A DNA stretch of 64,000 bases from Nitrospira defluvii (GTDB taxonomy: Bacteria; Nitrospirota; Nitrospiria; Nitrospirales; Nitrospiraceae). The stretch lies in assembly GCA_011525625.1 (NCBI GenBank), contig WYAX01000012.1, positions 682,001-746,000 on the forward strand, written 5' to 3'. Shown piece by piece: positions 9,251 through 17,118 of the stretch; within the stretch, counting starts at the first letter, position 1, and each line of letters opens with the position of its first letter. The position numbers and the translations under genes were made by a program. Below the pieces are notes generated by a model that was not told where the DNA came from, did not search any database, and was given only the letters and a program-made list of their open reading frames with translations.

Positions 9251-9303
9251 GCCGGTCGGCATTTCTTGAGCAAGAGTGCCGATCGGCCTGCCTCTCTTTT
9301 TCC
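9251..9303 (+). terminator. Rho-independent terminator after the bfr pair
   Basis: GCCGGTCGGC (9251-9260) pairs with GCCGATCGGC (9278-9287) with one mismatch, followed by a T-rich run (CTCTCTTTTTCC). It ends transcription of the two bacterioferritin genes 20 bp after the stop. Confidence 0.75.
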
Positions 9304-9424
9304 TCACGATTCCTTTATTTCTCCGCCTGGCATACCAGTCGTCGTCTCGGGTGGTTCCAGGTGCGGCGGGGGTGCGCCGGCTCAGAGGGTGTATGTGCAG
9401 GCAGTCCTGCAAGTCGGTGCTCTA

Positions 9425-10015
9425 TCACGGCCTCCCAGGATACGCGGATTCACCGGATGAGGAGAGCCGGAATGTACGAATACTTCGGCGGGGTCGCCGT
9501 CGGATGTGGAGCATCCGTAACTCCATCGGGGAGTGTCCGGTCGCTCGCTTGAAGAAATGACTGAAGGCGAATTGATCGCTGAATCCTAGGCTCGCCGCGA
9601 TTTCTGGCAGCGTCCGACCGCTGGTGCGAAGCAGTGTGCTGCCTTGCTCGACTCGGTACCGGCGCAGGTATGCTGAAAATGGTTCGCCCATCAATTTTGA
9701 GAACAGATCGGAACAGTATTTTTCTGAGTAGCCGAGGAATTGTGCCAGCACTTTGAGGCTCATTCCTCGGTGGAGATTGTCGCTAATGAATGTTTTGATG
9801 CGCGCGGGGAGTGTAGGCGACGGAGGAAGCACTGATCCCGGGGAGAGGATACTATGTGACAGGTTGAAGAGATCGCAGACGAGCGCACGCAGTTCGTGCT
9901 CTGTTCGGGCTTGCTCCAATCGATCTGCCCATTGGGGTGATTGTGCGCGAAGCTCGGCAGCAAGCATGTGTCGGCGGTCTGCAAAATGTGATGATGGAGA
10001 GGATTTGGTCGTCAT
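9425..10015 (-). CDS. AraC-family transcriptional regulator
   Basis: A DNA-binding regulator of 196 residues. The C-terminal ~100 residues form the double helix-turn-helix of the AraC family: LKVLAQFLGYSEKYCSDLFS for the first HTH and the typical IAASLGFSDQFAFSHFFKRA for the second. The N-terminal ~95 residues are helical without a recognisable cupin sensor, so the signal is unknown. The ATG at 10015 is preceded by AAGGAG at good spacing; the frame is open 28 codons further but overlaps the gene before it. It follows the HD-GYP gene by 23 bp and probably shares its transcript. Confidence 0.85.
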   Translation of the reverse strand: MTTKSSPSSHFADRRHMLAAELRAQSPQWADRLEQARTEHELRALVCDLFNLSHSILSPGSVLPPSPTLPARIKTFISDNLHRGMSLKVLAQFLGYSEKYCSDLFSKLMGEPFSAYLRRYRVEQGSTLLRTSGRTLPEIAASLGFSDQFAFSHFFKRATGHSPMELRMLHIRRRPRRSIRTFRLSSSGESAYPGRP

Positions 10016-10038
10016 ATGGCGTCTCCTTGCTTGTGTGC

Positions 10039-10788
10039 TCAGAGCATTCTGAGCGTTGCGGATGCGGGGCACGAAGCTTCTGGCCCCTGTGTAATACATG
10101 GGCTAAAGGGGGCCATGTTGCCAGACCGCCTGTGTGCAGCCGGATCGTCCAACAGGTCGCAAAATGTGGCACAGAGCTCAGGGTCAAATTTAGAGCCTCC
10201 GGAGGCGAGCAGTGTGCGTCGGGCGGTGTGCCATGACGTCGAGCGGAAGGCAAGGGTGTCGAACACATCTGCGACTGCCAGGATTCTGGCCTCGACAGGA
10301 ATGTACGCGCCTCGAAGTCCATAGGGATACCCGGCGCCATCCCATCGCTCATGGTGATGGGCGATGATCCGCGCAGGTTCGCAGAGAAACGAGACGGCAA
10401 CAAGGAGGGCCGCACCTTCCCTCGGGTGACTCTGCAGCAGGGCGAAGTCATTCGATGCAGGAGGGGTGAGGGCGTCGAGTAGATGCCTTGGTAATGTCAG
10501 CAGTCCGACATCGTGCAACAGTGCCGCATAGTGCAATTCGGGACACCGCCGCCGGTCAAGACCGATGTGTTCGGCGATCAGAAGAGCATAGTGCGCAGTG
10601 CGTTCACCGTGACCGAAGTGACCCGGGATCACGGTTTCAATTCGACGTGCCAGCCGTCGAAGTTGAATGATCCGAACTGATGCCAATGCATCCTGGGAAA
10701 GGTCGAGAATGTCTAAGTCGCCAAGTTGTCGGCAGACATCGTGCATCAGTTGTGTCGCGGCATTAATCGGCGCTGCTGGGCTATCCAT
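10039..10788 (-). CDS. HD-GYP domain protein (probable c-di-GMP phosphodiesterase)
   Basis: A 249-residue cytoplasmic protein. The HD-GYP signature is present: HDVG, then HHERWDGAGYP, then ILAVADVFD. Such domains hydrolyse cyclic di-GMP. No receiver or other sensor domain is attached; the N-terminal ~60 residues are helical. The start is the ATG at 10788 with GAGGG six bases before. A strong hairpin ends only 20 bp upstream of the start codon, so expression depends on read-through from the membrane-protein gene or on a promoter inside the hairpin region. The AraC gene follows directly. Confidence 0.85.
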   Translation of the reverse strand: MDSPAAPINAATQLMHDVCRQLGDLDILDLSQDALASVRIIQLRRLARRIETVIPGHFGHGERTAHYALLIAEHIGLDRRRCPELHYAALLHDVGLLTLPRHLLDALTPPASNDFALLQSHPREGAALLVAVSFLCEPARIIAHHHERWDGAGYPYGLRGAYIPVEARILAVADVFDTLAFRSTSWHTARRTLLASGGSKFDPELCATFCDLLDDPAAHRRSGNMAPFSPCITQGPEASCPASATLRML

Positions 10789-10807
10789 GAAATCCCTCGA
10801 AAACAAC

Positions 10808-10842
10808 AGAGCCCAGGACCGTGTGGTACGATCCTGGGCTCT
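10808..10842 (-). terminator. Intrinsic terminator/attenuator between the flavoprotein unit and HD-GYP
   Basis: A perfect 11-bp inverted repeat (AGAGCCCAGGA at 10808-10818, TCCTGGGCTCT at 10832-10842) is followed on the minus strand by GTTGTTTTCG. It sits 38 bp after the end of the membrane-protein gene and 20 bp before the HD-GYP start, so it may act as an attenuator for the last two genes. Confidence 0.75.
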
Positions 10843-10880
10843 GGGCGTATGGCCTCTGGCCGCTGTACGGGAACAGATGG

Positions 10881-11411
10881 TTACGGTGAGGGCTTAGCCC
10901 CCTCACTGTGTTTGCCGGCCATGAGCGGTTGTTTCAGGATCCACATTTCGTGCAACGGGATCCACATCATTACCAGAAACGACACCATCATGAGCGTATC
11001 CCCGGTCAACATCGTGAGGACGAAGATCGGAGATACGTAACTGATGAGCCAGGGAGAGAGCAAATCGAGCCCCACCCCGGCGAACGAGAGCCACGACATC
11101 CACACCTTTGTCGCATGACTCGCATTCGTCAGGTACAGCACATGAACAAGGATCATGAACACGACGGGCATAGTAAACAGGTGAAAGTGGGTGACCTCAG
11201 CCAGCTCCCGAAACGACATCGGTTCCCCGAAGGTGGCATCAGAGCCACGATAGTGAGCGGCAATCCCTTGGGGGGAGAGGCCGGTCATGCTGTGAGCCCA
11301 GAAAAAGGAAAATAGAAACCCCACCAGCATGAGCAGGAGAAATTGTGTATACAAGAGCCTGATGTGACGATCCGAGTCACGCAGGCGGAATCGGGTATTG
11401 AAATTGCGCAT
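10881..11411 (-). CDS. Four-helix membrane protein next to FMN-binding protein, function unknown
   Basis: The 176 residues contain four strongly hydrophobic segments (about 20-40, 75-97, 105-127 and 130-152). Histidines cluster at the start of the second (THFHLFT) and just after it (LVHVLYLTNASH), placed as haem-b or quinone-site ligands could be. I do not recognise a named family. It starts 23 bp after the FMN-binding protein gene and is the last gene before a strong terminator, so it belongs to the same transcript. A membrane electron-transfer partner for the periplasmic flavoprotein is an inference from context. Confidence 0.75.
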   Translation of the reverse strand: MRNFNTRFRLRDSDRHIRLLYTQFLLLMLVGFLFSFFWAHSMTGLSPQGIAAHYRGSDATFGEPMSFRELAEVTHFHLFTMPVVFMILVHVLYLTNASHATKVWMSWLSFAGVGLDLLSPWLISYVSPIFVLTMLTGDTLMMVSFLVMMWIPLHEMWILKQPLMAGKHSEGAKPSP

Positions 11412-11434
11412 GCCTGTGCAGTGCCTCGACGCCC

Positions 11435-12121
11435 TTAGTTGCCGAACAGAGTCCCCAAGAATCCTCGCTCGGCCTTCTGCACTGCCACCGTATCGCTGCC
11501 TAAGCCGGCCGGCTTCAGGTAAAACTCGTCTACCAGCACCAAGACTCGTTTGACGCCGGCATTCATTGAACGGACGGACATAGTCGCGCCGCTGATGTTG
11601 ATAATGTCCTTGTTGATGCGGATGGGGTCCGAGACGGTTTTGCCGTCATACTGGGAGTTGAATCGCTTCTTTCCGACTTCGCTGCCCTTTGCATCTCGAA
11701 ACACCAGCAACTCCACATCGGTGCAATTGCCTTTGGCATCGACACCGACCATATAGGTCATGGGTTTGTATTTACCGATGGTGTTGTGGATCATCGCGTA
11801 CCCATCGATCTTGTCTCCGGTCTCTCCGATATACAAGTCGAAGGAGTCTTCCGGGAACTTCCAGCCGATGCGTTGTTCGATGAGCTCTTTCTTGTCTTGC
11901 GACAGGCGAATCATTTCCTTGCGGACACGTTGAGATTTCGGGAAGATCGTCTTGACGGCCTCCTCTTCGGTCATGAACTCTTCGTATTTGAAGTCGTCGT
12001 CTTTCAGGTAGCGGCGCAATTCATTGTCCCACACTTTCTCCGTTGCCAGAGCTGGGAGCGGCGAGGTCATCAGCAAGACGATGGTGAGTAAGGTGCGGTA
12101 CGCACTCATTGTACGGAACAT
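11435..12121 (-). CDS. Periplasmic FMN-binding domain protein (covalent flavin carrier)
   Basis: A 228-residue exported protein: an N-terminal signal peptide (TLLTIVLLMTSPLPALA) and a C-terminal FMN-binding domain like those of RnfG and NqrC. The flavinylation motif is SGATMS with T180 as the expected FMN-linked residue. ApbE, which performs that attachment, is encoded about 2.4 kb away in the divergent gene at 14559. The start is the ATG at 12121 with AAGGAG five bases upstream, overlapping the preceding lipoprotein gene by 16 bp, so translation is probably coupled. The likely role is single-electron transfer in the periplasm; donor and acceptor are unknown. Confidence 0.88.
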   Translation of the reverse strand: MFRTMSAYRTLLTIVLLMTSPLPALATEKVWDNELRRYLKDDDFKYEEFMTEEEAVKTIFPKSQRVRKEMIRLSQDKKELIEQRIGWKFPEDSFDLYIGETGDKIDGYAMIHNTIGKYKPMTYMVGVDAKGNCTDVELLVFRDAKGSEVGKKRFNSQYDGKTVSDPIRINKDIINISGATMSVRSMNAGVKRVLVLVDEFYLKPAGLGSDTVAVQKAERGFLGTLFGN

Positions 12122-12567
12122 CCGTGCTCCTTCAGTTTACTGTTCAAACGGTTCTGCACATCGGTCATGACTTCAGTCGAGGGCTCAGTGTCGGTCCACC
12201 CGAAGAGGCGTGAGCCGCCGCGGAAGGCCCACCGCTGTCGCTCTTCGATGAAGCCGATTTTGGTGACGTCGTCCAGTCGTTTGACTGTCAGGGAAATGCG
12301 GGACCGATCTCTGCTGTCTCCCATGTCTCGCTGGAGAGCGCCGAAGGTCCGTCCCGGCATGGGGATTTCCAGCCATGCGGTGTCGATCACGCCCGCGGTC
12401 TTATCCTGCCGGGCAATCGCGCGATCTTTGACCGCCTCAAGCGCGGCCTCCCAGGCATGGTCGTAACTGCAGACGGCGAATCGTTCTTGCATGCCGCCCA
12501 TCGCTGCGCAGGCGGTGAGGAGCGAGGGGAGCAGAAGGACGCTGAGTCTTCGGAAGCGTAGTATCAT
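12106..12567 (-). CDS. Lipoprotein of unknown function in the flavoprotein operon
   Basis: A 153-residue exported lipoprotein: the signal peptide ends in LTAC with C20 as the lipidation site. The mature part looks like a compact alpha/beta domain (repeated hydrophobic strands such as SRISLTVKRLDDVTKIGFIEE). I do not recognise the family. It lies between the porin and the FMN-binding gene and overlaps the latter, which ties it to that system, perhaps as an outer-membrane-anchored partner. Confidence 0.75.
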   Translation of the reverse strand: MILRFRRLSVLLLPSLLTACAAMGGMQERFAVCSYDHAWEAALEAVKDRAIARQDKTAGVIDTAWLEIPMPGRTFGALQRDMGDSRDRSRISLTVKRLDDVTKIGFIEERQRWAFRGGSRLFGWTDTEPSTEVMTDVQNRLNSKLKEHGCSVQ

Positions 12568-12583
12568 GTCATCTCATTCGGTC

Positions 12584-12620
12584 TCAGCCAAGCCGCGCCT
12601 GATCGGAACGGCTTGGCTGA
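12584..12620 (-). terminator. Perfect hairpin between porin and lipoprotein genes
   Basis: A 12-bp perfect inverted repeat (TCAGCCAAGCCG at 12584-12595, CGGCTTGGCTGA at 12609-12620) lies just after the porin stop. No U-run follows on the minus strand, so it is more likely a partial terminator or mRNA-stabilising stem that lowers downstream expression relative to the porin. Confidence 0.55.
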
Positions 12621-12628
12621 TGAGCCGG

Positions 12629-14077
12629 TTAGAAGTACGTGGCTGCTTGGATTAAGAATCCGTTGCCGTTCATCGGGCTGCCTGCAGTGCCGAGATCTCC
12701 GGCAGCGACAAGCCCCTTGGCGTCTTTCTGAGTATTAAATTGCCAATCGAACTTGATCACCGTGTCTTCGATCGGTCGGAAATTCAGACCGAGGGTCAGG
12801 CGCTCAAGCTTCCGCTGGCCACCAAGTGCGTTCTGTTTGGTGCGATCGTCTGTGTCCGTGTTGACCTGTTCCCACCGGACGACTGCTGTGAATGTCGAGG
12901 CGTCGGTGAAGTGGCTGGGGGCCCATTTCTTGAGGAATTCGGGCATGAAGTGGTAATTCCCCTGAACGTAGTACCCTTGCATGCCGGCCGGTCCAATGGC
13001 TCGGTTGGCGACACCGGTTGCATTGTTGTTGCTGATTCTGGTCCAGGCCGACTCCCCGATGAGTTCAAAAGGCCCTCGTTGGAGTGTCCAGTCCAATGCG
13101 AACATATCGATGTAGCCCGCGCCCACGGCTCCGGCCGCCGGCTTGTATGCTCCATGGTATCCGGATCCGGCGATTTCAATGCCTAACATGGGGCTGAAGG
13201 CGACGCGGCCCACGACGGCCTTATTGTCATCGCGATCACGCGAGACGCTGCCCCGTGCGCTACGTACGCCAAGGTCCGTAATCCCACCGGCTGTTTGGCT
13301 CATTCCGTTGACGGCATAGACTTCGTAGTCCAGCTTTGATCGTGACGAGGGATACAGGGTCCCGTAAATACCGGCACCGGCTTCGAACCAGGTGCTGGGG
13401 ATGACAATCCGGGATACCATCGGTCGATCGACCAGATCGTTCAAGGGTGAATCGTGCAGCAAGTTAAATTTACCGACCGGCATCAGCAGAATGCCGGCGC
13501 GGAGGTTGATGGATTCGTCGATCAAATAGTCCAATTGGGCGAATTCGATCTGCATAGATCCATCGCCGCTCTGCGGAGCATTCTGGCCGCCGCGTTCGAT
13601 CTCGATTTCTGTGGCAAACTTAATATGGTCGGTAATGTCTGCATAAATAAAAGGCACCAACCGTTGCTGGCCGAATGAATGACGGCTGGGGTTGTCCAGG
13701 TTCTGACGGGACAATGAGTTGTACATCACATCGGCGTATCCACCGACCGTTGCCTTCGGCGCACTCAAGAAGGGTTTGGCGTAAAGGAGTTTGCCGGATC
13801 CGGTCGATCCGAATCCCAAGGGAATTTTTTCCTCCCCCGGTCGCCCTACGCGAATGTCGGTCATGGGACCGGTCGCAACGGGGTATTGTGGAGCAGAGCC
13901 GGGCTCGGTTTGGCCCTGCTGCATGCCGCCTTCGTGCCGCTCGTGTTCTTTCAATCGCTTCTCGACCGCTTCATCAACCAGCTTTTTGATATCCTCCGGG
14001 GTCATGTTTTCCGCCAAGGCCGGCATTGCCGGTAAACTGGCTAAGACGAGAGCCCCGAGGATTGCCCGGATCTTCAT
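12629..14077 (-). CDS. Outer-membrane porin (beta-barrel, phosphate-porin-like)
   Basis: A 482-residue exported beta-barrel protein. The signal peptide ends in PAMPALA, followed by a short charged helical segment (DIKKLVDEAVEKRLKEHER) that may form a periplasmic coiled coil. A long region of alternating amphipathic strands follows, ending in a C-terminal phenylalanine (ATYF), the usual signal for outer-membrane insertion. The start at 14077 has GGAGG at good spacing; the longer open frame to 14233 overlaps the small zinc-ribbon gene. It is the second gene of a leftward unit behind a Fur box, so it may pass iron chelates or flavin-type shuttles, which is inference. Confidence 0.85.
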   Translation of the reverse strand: MKIRAILGALVLASLPAMPALAENMTPEDIKKLVDEAVEKRLKEHERHEGGMQQGQTEPGSAPQYPVATGPMTDIRVGRPGEEKIPLGFGSTGSGKLLYAKPFLSAPKATVGGYADVMYNSLSRQNLDNPSRHSFGQQRLVPFIYADITDHIKFATEIEIERGGQNAPQSGDGSMQIEFAQLDYLIDESINLRAGILLMPVGKFNLLHDSPLNDLVDRPMVSRIVIPSTWFEAGAGIYGTLYPSSRSKLDYEVYAVNGMSQTAGGITDLGVRSARGSVSRDRDDNKAVVGRVAFSPMLGIEIAGSGYHGAYKPAAGAVGAGYIDMFALDWTLQRGPFELIGESAWTRISNNNATGVANRAIGPAGMQGYYVQGNYHFMPEFLKKWAPSHFTDASTFTAVVRWEQVNTDTDDRTKQNALGGQRKLERLTLGLNFRPIEDTVIKFDWQFNTQKDAKGLVAAGDLGTAGSPMNGNGFLIQAATYF

Positions 14078-14211
14078 GGGTATCCTCCATCCGCGAGTAA
14101 GGTTGTAGTTGGACTCGGGACTCAAAGGTCTCTGGTCTACGGGGAAAACCGGAGAGCATGATCGATGCTCTGGAGTGGGGTTGGTTGCGAGGCCTCCTTT
14201 CATATCTCGAA

Positions 14212-14391
14212 TCATGCTGTGATGCTGCCCCACCCTTCGATTGAGGTGAATGGGATGACAACGATACGTTTACAGCGTTTGCATTTGAGCTCAAGCCCTT
14301 GCCCGCGAACCTTGGCGATCAATTGACCGCACTCGCAGCGGGTTTCACTGTCTTGGCAGCAGGGACTCGCTTGGTCATTGTGTACAGGCAT
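14212..14391 (-). CDS. Com-like zinc-ribbon small protein, 59 residues
   Basis: A short frame with clear protein character: CECG at residues 19-22 and CKRC at 37-40 form a four-cysteine zinc ribbon, separated by LIAKVRGQGLELK. This closely resembles the Com family first known from phage Mu, where Com activates translation by binding mRNA. Two more cysteines (11, 12) precede it. It is the first gene downstream of a Fur box and a good promoter and lies 134 bp upstream of the porin start. No strong ribosome binding site is seen. A role as an RNA- or metal-responsive regulator of the porin unit is possible but unproven. Confidence 0.7.
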   Translation of the reverse strand: MPVHNDQASPCCQDSETRCECGQLIAKVRGQGLELKCKRCKRIVVIPFTSIEGWGSITA

Positions 14392-14416
14392 CTTGGGCGT
14401 CCGTTTTTGTGAAATT

Positions 14417-14435
14417 GAGAACGATTATTAATATT
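14417..14435. promoter_or_regulatory. Fur box in the divergent porin/apbE control region
   Basis: Read on the minus strand, the 19 bases match the classical Fur box (GATAATGATAATCATTATC) at 14 of 19 positions by eye. On the plus strand TGAGAACGATTATTA matches the 7-1-7 form. It overlaps the predicted -10 of the leftward promoter and lies about 125 bp before the apbE start, so it could repress both units under iron-replete conditions. Confidence 0.7.
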
Positions 14436-14457
14436 CCAATCGATGTCTGATTGTCAA
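14428..14457 (-). promoter_or_regulatory. Predicted sigma70 promoter for the zinc-ribbon/porin unit
   Basis: On the minus strand a perfect TTGACA (plus coordinates 14452-14457) is followed after 18 bp by TATTAA (14428-14433). The -10 lies inside the Fur box, the usual geometry for iron repression. Confidence 0.55.
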
Positions 14458-14558
14458 GGCCGGTGTGCACGCTTCGAACGTGGGAGAACGTATTTGCAAT
14501 TTGCAGAGAGGGCGGGGAATATGGCGCACTCTTACTGTCACGCACAAGGAGCAGTCGG

Positions 14559-15665
14559 ATGAATCGACCTGAGCTTGTCACACGTTCTGAAACGTCTGCC
14601 TCGACCGATCTTGAGCGTCCGCCTTCTGCACAGACATGGTTGGTCGTGACCATGGTTGTCCTCTCTGGCTATCTCCTCAGCCTCACTGGTTGTGCCGGAA
14701 CGCAACGCAGTTCCTTTCCGGTGGTCGTGAAAAGAACGCAGATGCAGATGGGAACGCTGGTGACGATCACCTCGGTGGCACCGGATCGGCAGACGGCGCA
14801 AGCTGCAGCCTCGGCAGGATTTCAGGAAATCCACCGCTTGGAAGGGTTGTTGAGTACATGGATTGAGAGCAGTGAACTGTCTCGTATCAATGCCGCAGCC
14901 GGAAAAGAAGCCGTGACGGTGAGCCCTGAGACGATGCAGATACTGAGGGCTTCGGGGAAGATCGCGCGATTGACGGATGGAGGATTCAATATTCTCGTTG
15001 GTCCTGCTGTTGATGCGTGGAGCGTGCTTGATCGCCAGGAGGTTCCGTCTGACGCAACACTGGCCGAGCTTCGCGCCCTCACCGACCTGACTGCGCTGCA
15101 CCTCGATGAGGATCGAATGGCGGTTAGGCTCGCCAAGGTCGGTATGCGCGTCGACGTAGGGGGAATCGGCAAGGGGTATGCCGCCGACATGGCCGTGGGG
15201 GCGATGAAAAAGGTAGGCGCAAGTGCGGGGGTCGTTGCCCTATCCGGCGATATTCGGACATTCGGGCTGCTTCCCGACGGGCGAACGTTTCCATTCGGTA
15301 TCCGGCACCCCCGGCGAGAAGAGGCCTTGCTGGCGTATATTGACCTTCAAAATGAGGCGATTTCGACTGCCGGGGACTACGAGCGATATTTTGAGCGCGA
15401 CGGGGTGCGGTACCACCATATCCTGGACCCAGCGACCTTGCAGCCGGCACGGGACTGCCAGAGCGTCACGGTCGTGGCACCTGACGGGGTCACTGCAGAT
15501 GGATTGGATACAGGCATTTTCGTCATGGGGCGGGCGCGTGGTATGGCGCTGATCGAACAGATGCCTGGTGTCGGAGCCGTCATCGTGGATCGCGACGGCA
15601 AGGTGTGGGTCTCATCCTCTCTGCGTGGGCGAGTGAGGATGAACGAGGAGTCCGTCGGCCGATGA
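14559..15665 (+). CDS. apbE: ApbE, FAD:protein FMN transferase (lipoprotein)
   Basis: Periplasmic enzyme that transfers FMN from FAD to a Thr in SGAT-type motifs of flavoproteins. The protein has 368 residues. A signal sequence ends in LTGC with C45 as lipidation site. ApbE hallmarks follow: MGTLVTIT near the start of the mature domain, GGIGKGYAAD for FAD binding, and HHILDPATLQPA plus ADGLDTGIFVMG near the C-terminus. The ATG at 14559 has AAGGAG seven bases upstream. Its evident client is the FMN-binding protein of the divergent operon. Both promoters flank one Fur box, so enzyme and substrate are likely coregulated by iron. Confidence 0.93.
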   Translation: MNRPELVTRSETSASTDLERPPSAQTWLVVTMVVLSGYLLSLTGCAGTQRSSFPVVVKRTQMQMGTLVTITSVAPDRQTAQAAASAGFQEIHRLEGLLSTWIESSELSRINAAAGKEAVTVSPETMQILRASGKIARLTDGGFNILVGPAVDAWSVLDRQEVPSDATLAELRALTDLTALHLDEDRMAVRLAKVGMRVDVGGIGKGYAADMAVGAMKKVGASAGVVALSGDIRTFGLLPDGRTFPFGIRHPRREEALLAYIDLQNEAISTAGDYERYFERDGVRYHHILDPATLQPARDCQSVTVVAPDGVTADGLDTGIFVMGRARGMALIEQMPGVGAVIVDRDGKVWVSSSLRGRVRMNEESVGR

Positions 15666-15793
15666 GACGTCTGCCTCAGCTTTCCCCCGGTGAATCGAGA
15701 CCTGGTCTTCCCGTTTCGCCTGTGAACAGGCAGCCACTGAGCGCTATTTCTAACCCCCGGGGCGCACACGCCGGGACAAGATCCGGAGGAGCG

Positions 15794-16747
15794 TTAGTGC
15801 ACCAGTTGGTAGCTGATGGGAATCTGAAGCGTGACCGATGATTTCTCGAGCGGCCGAGTCAACGGGATGGGCGACGCTTTCTGCATCGTCTCGAGTGCCG
15901 CCTGGTCGAGAATGTCATGCCCGGAACTTTTTGCGATTGTGGCAGAGATGATCTGGCCGTCGTCCTGCACCACAATGCGTACGAGCACTCGCCCTTCTAA
16001 CCGGTCGACCCGCGCTTCTGCCGGTTTTTTTTTGAACGACTCTATCCGAGGCAAGAGCGACGAGGCGAGCCATCCATAGTCTGGTTTTCTTGCCGCGGTG
16101 GCATTGGGTGTCGTCGGTACAAGTGCGGCTGTTTGCGTCGGGGGGGCGCCGCTGTCAGGAGTTTGTTCCCTGTTGCTCGGTGAGACAGAAGGGGCCTGCG
16201 CGGGAATGGTTTCCGGCAATGAAGGTGTGGCGGCTGTCCGTTCAGGAGCAGAGGCGGATTCGATAATGGATGGGGGAACTGACGCCGGAGGTGGCACGTC
16301 CTTTGCCGGTTCCGCTGGCGAGGGAGGTGGGAGCGTGACCGCTTCTGGTGCCGGCCGGACGTGCTGGATTGTCGGCGAAGGGGTCGGCTCCGCAAGCTGA
16401 GGTTCCACCGGAACTGACAAGGGCGTGGCTGGCGCTGTGGGAGGACTTGAGGGCTGAGGTGCGGCAGGGTATGTCGGTGTCACGGGAACATTCCGTTGAG
16501 CCGGCCTCGCGGTTGTTTGCGCTACGGCCGATTCCTGTTGTGGGGGGGACGTGGTGCGTGTGGCAGTGGGCGAGGCGACAACGGTGACATCCCAATGAAA
16601 CGAAGACGACGGAGGGGCAAGTCCCATCTTCGCGGCGAGCAGGCCTGCCAGAACAAGAGCCGTTCCATGCAGGCAGAGGGAGATGAGCCAGCCGCCCGCA
16701 CGTTGACGAACGAACGGATCCTGAGTCATGGGCTGCCGGACGGTCAC
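15794..16747 (-). CDS. tonB: TonB energy-transducing protein
   Basis: Couples the inner-membrane proton motive force, through ExbBD, to outer-membrane receptors. It has 317 residues: one N-terminal transmembrane helix (ISLCLHGTALVLAGLLAA), a long Pro/Thr/Ser/Ala-rich periplasmic spacer (about residues 55-215), and the C-terminal TonB domain (GRVLVRIVVQDDG, then SSGHDILDQAALE). I use GTG at 16747, which overlaps the exbD stop as GTGA and has GGAGG ten bases upstream; the ATG at 16729 is the alternative. It is the last gene of the leftward iron operon. No TonB-dependent receptor gene is in the window. Confidence 0.92.
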   Translation of the reverse strand: MTVRQPMTQDPFVRQRAGGWLISLCLHGTALVLAGLLAAKMGLAPPSSSFHWDVTVVASPTATRTTSPPQQESAVAQTTARPAQRNVPVTPTYPAAPQPSSPPTAPATPLSVPVEPQLAEPTPSPTIQHVRPAPEAVTLPPPSPAEPAKDVPPPASVPPSIIESASAPERTAATPSLPETIPAQAPSVSPSNREQTPDSGAPPTQTAALVPTTPNATAARKPDYGWLASSLLPRIESFKKKPAEARVDRLEGRVLVRIVVQDDGQIISATIAKSSGHDILDQAALETMQKASPIPLTRPLEKSSVTLQIPISYQLVH

Positions 16748-17118
16748 AGGCGGACGACCTCCAGGCTCACGGACTGAAATCCGAGGCCACGTATCTCATC
16801 CACAACCGAGACAAAGCGCTCGAGCAAGGTGACTTTGTCGGCCCGCACGACGACCAGTGACTCTCGAGGGTGGGCCAACAACATCGTTTTCAGGCCATCG
16901 GCCGGCACCGGGCGATCGTTCAGGAACAATTCACCGGTTGCGGTGAGCGTGACGACCACGGGAACATCCTTATGATCGCCGGCCTCCTTGGCCTTGGCGA
17001 GGTTGACCGGAATTTGGCCTGTGCTGATGAATGTCGCCGTCGTCAGGACGATGACGAGCAATACGAGCATGACGTCCACCAGCGGGATGACGTTGATCTG
17101 ATTAACCTCGCGTTCCAT
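16744..17118 (-). CDS. exbD: ExbD, TonB-system proton channel subunit
   Basis: Inner-membrane protein with one N-terminal helix and a periplasmic domain, 124 residues. The channel aspartate lies in NVIPLVDVMLVLL, the classic ExbD/TolR position. It overlaps exbB by 17 bp and tonB by 4 bp, so the three are translationally coupled. Its association with tonB rather than tolA or pal makes ExbD, not TolR, the right name. Confidence 0.93.
   Translation of the reverse strand: MEREVNQINVIPLVDVMLVLLVIVLTTATFISTGQIPVNLAKAKEAGDHKDVPVVVTLTATGELFLNDRPVPADGLKTMLLAHPRESLVVVRADKVTLLERFVSVVDEIRGLGFQSVSLEVVRL

Noticed and set aside
12584..12620. Considered a full terminator separating porin from lipoprotein/FMN genes
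   Set aside because: The stem is perfect but no U-run follows, so complete termination is doubtful; kept only as a hairpin that may reduce read-through.
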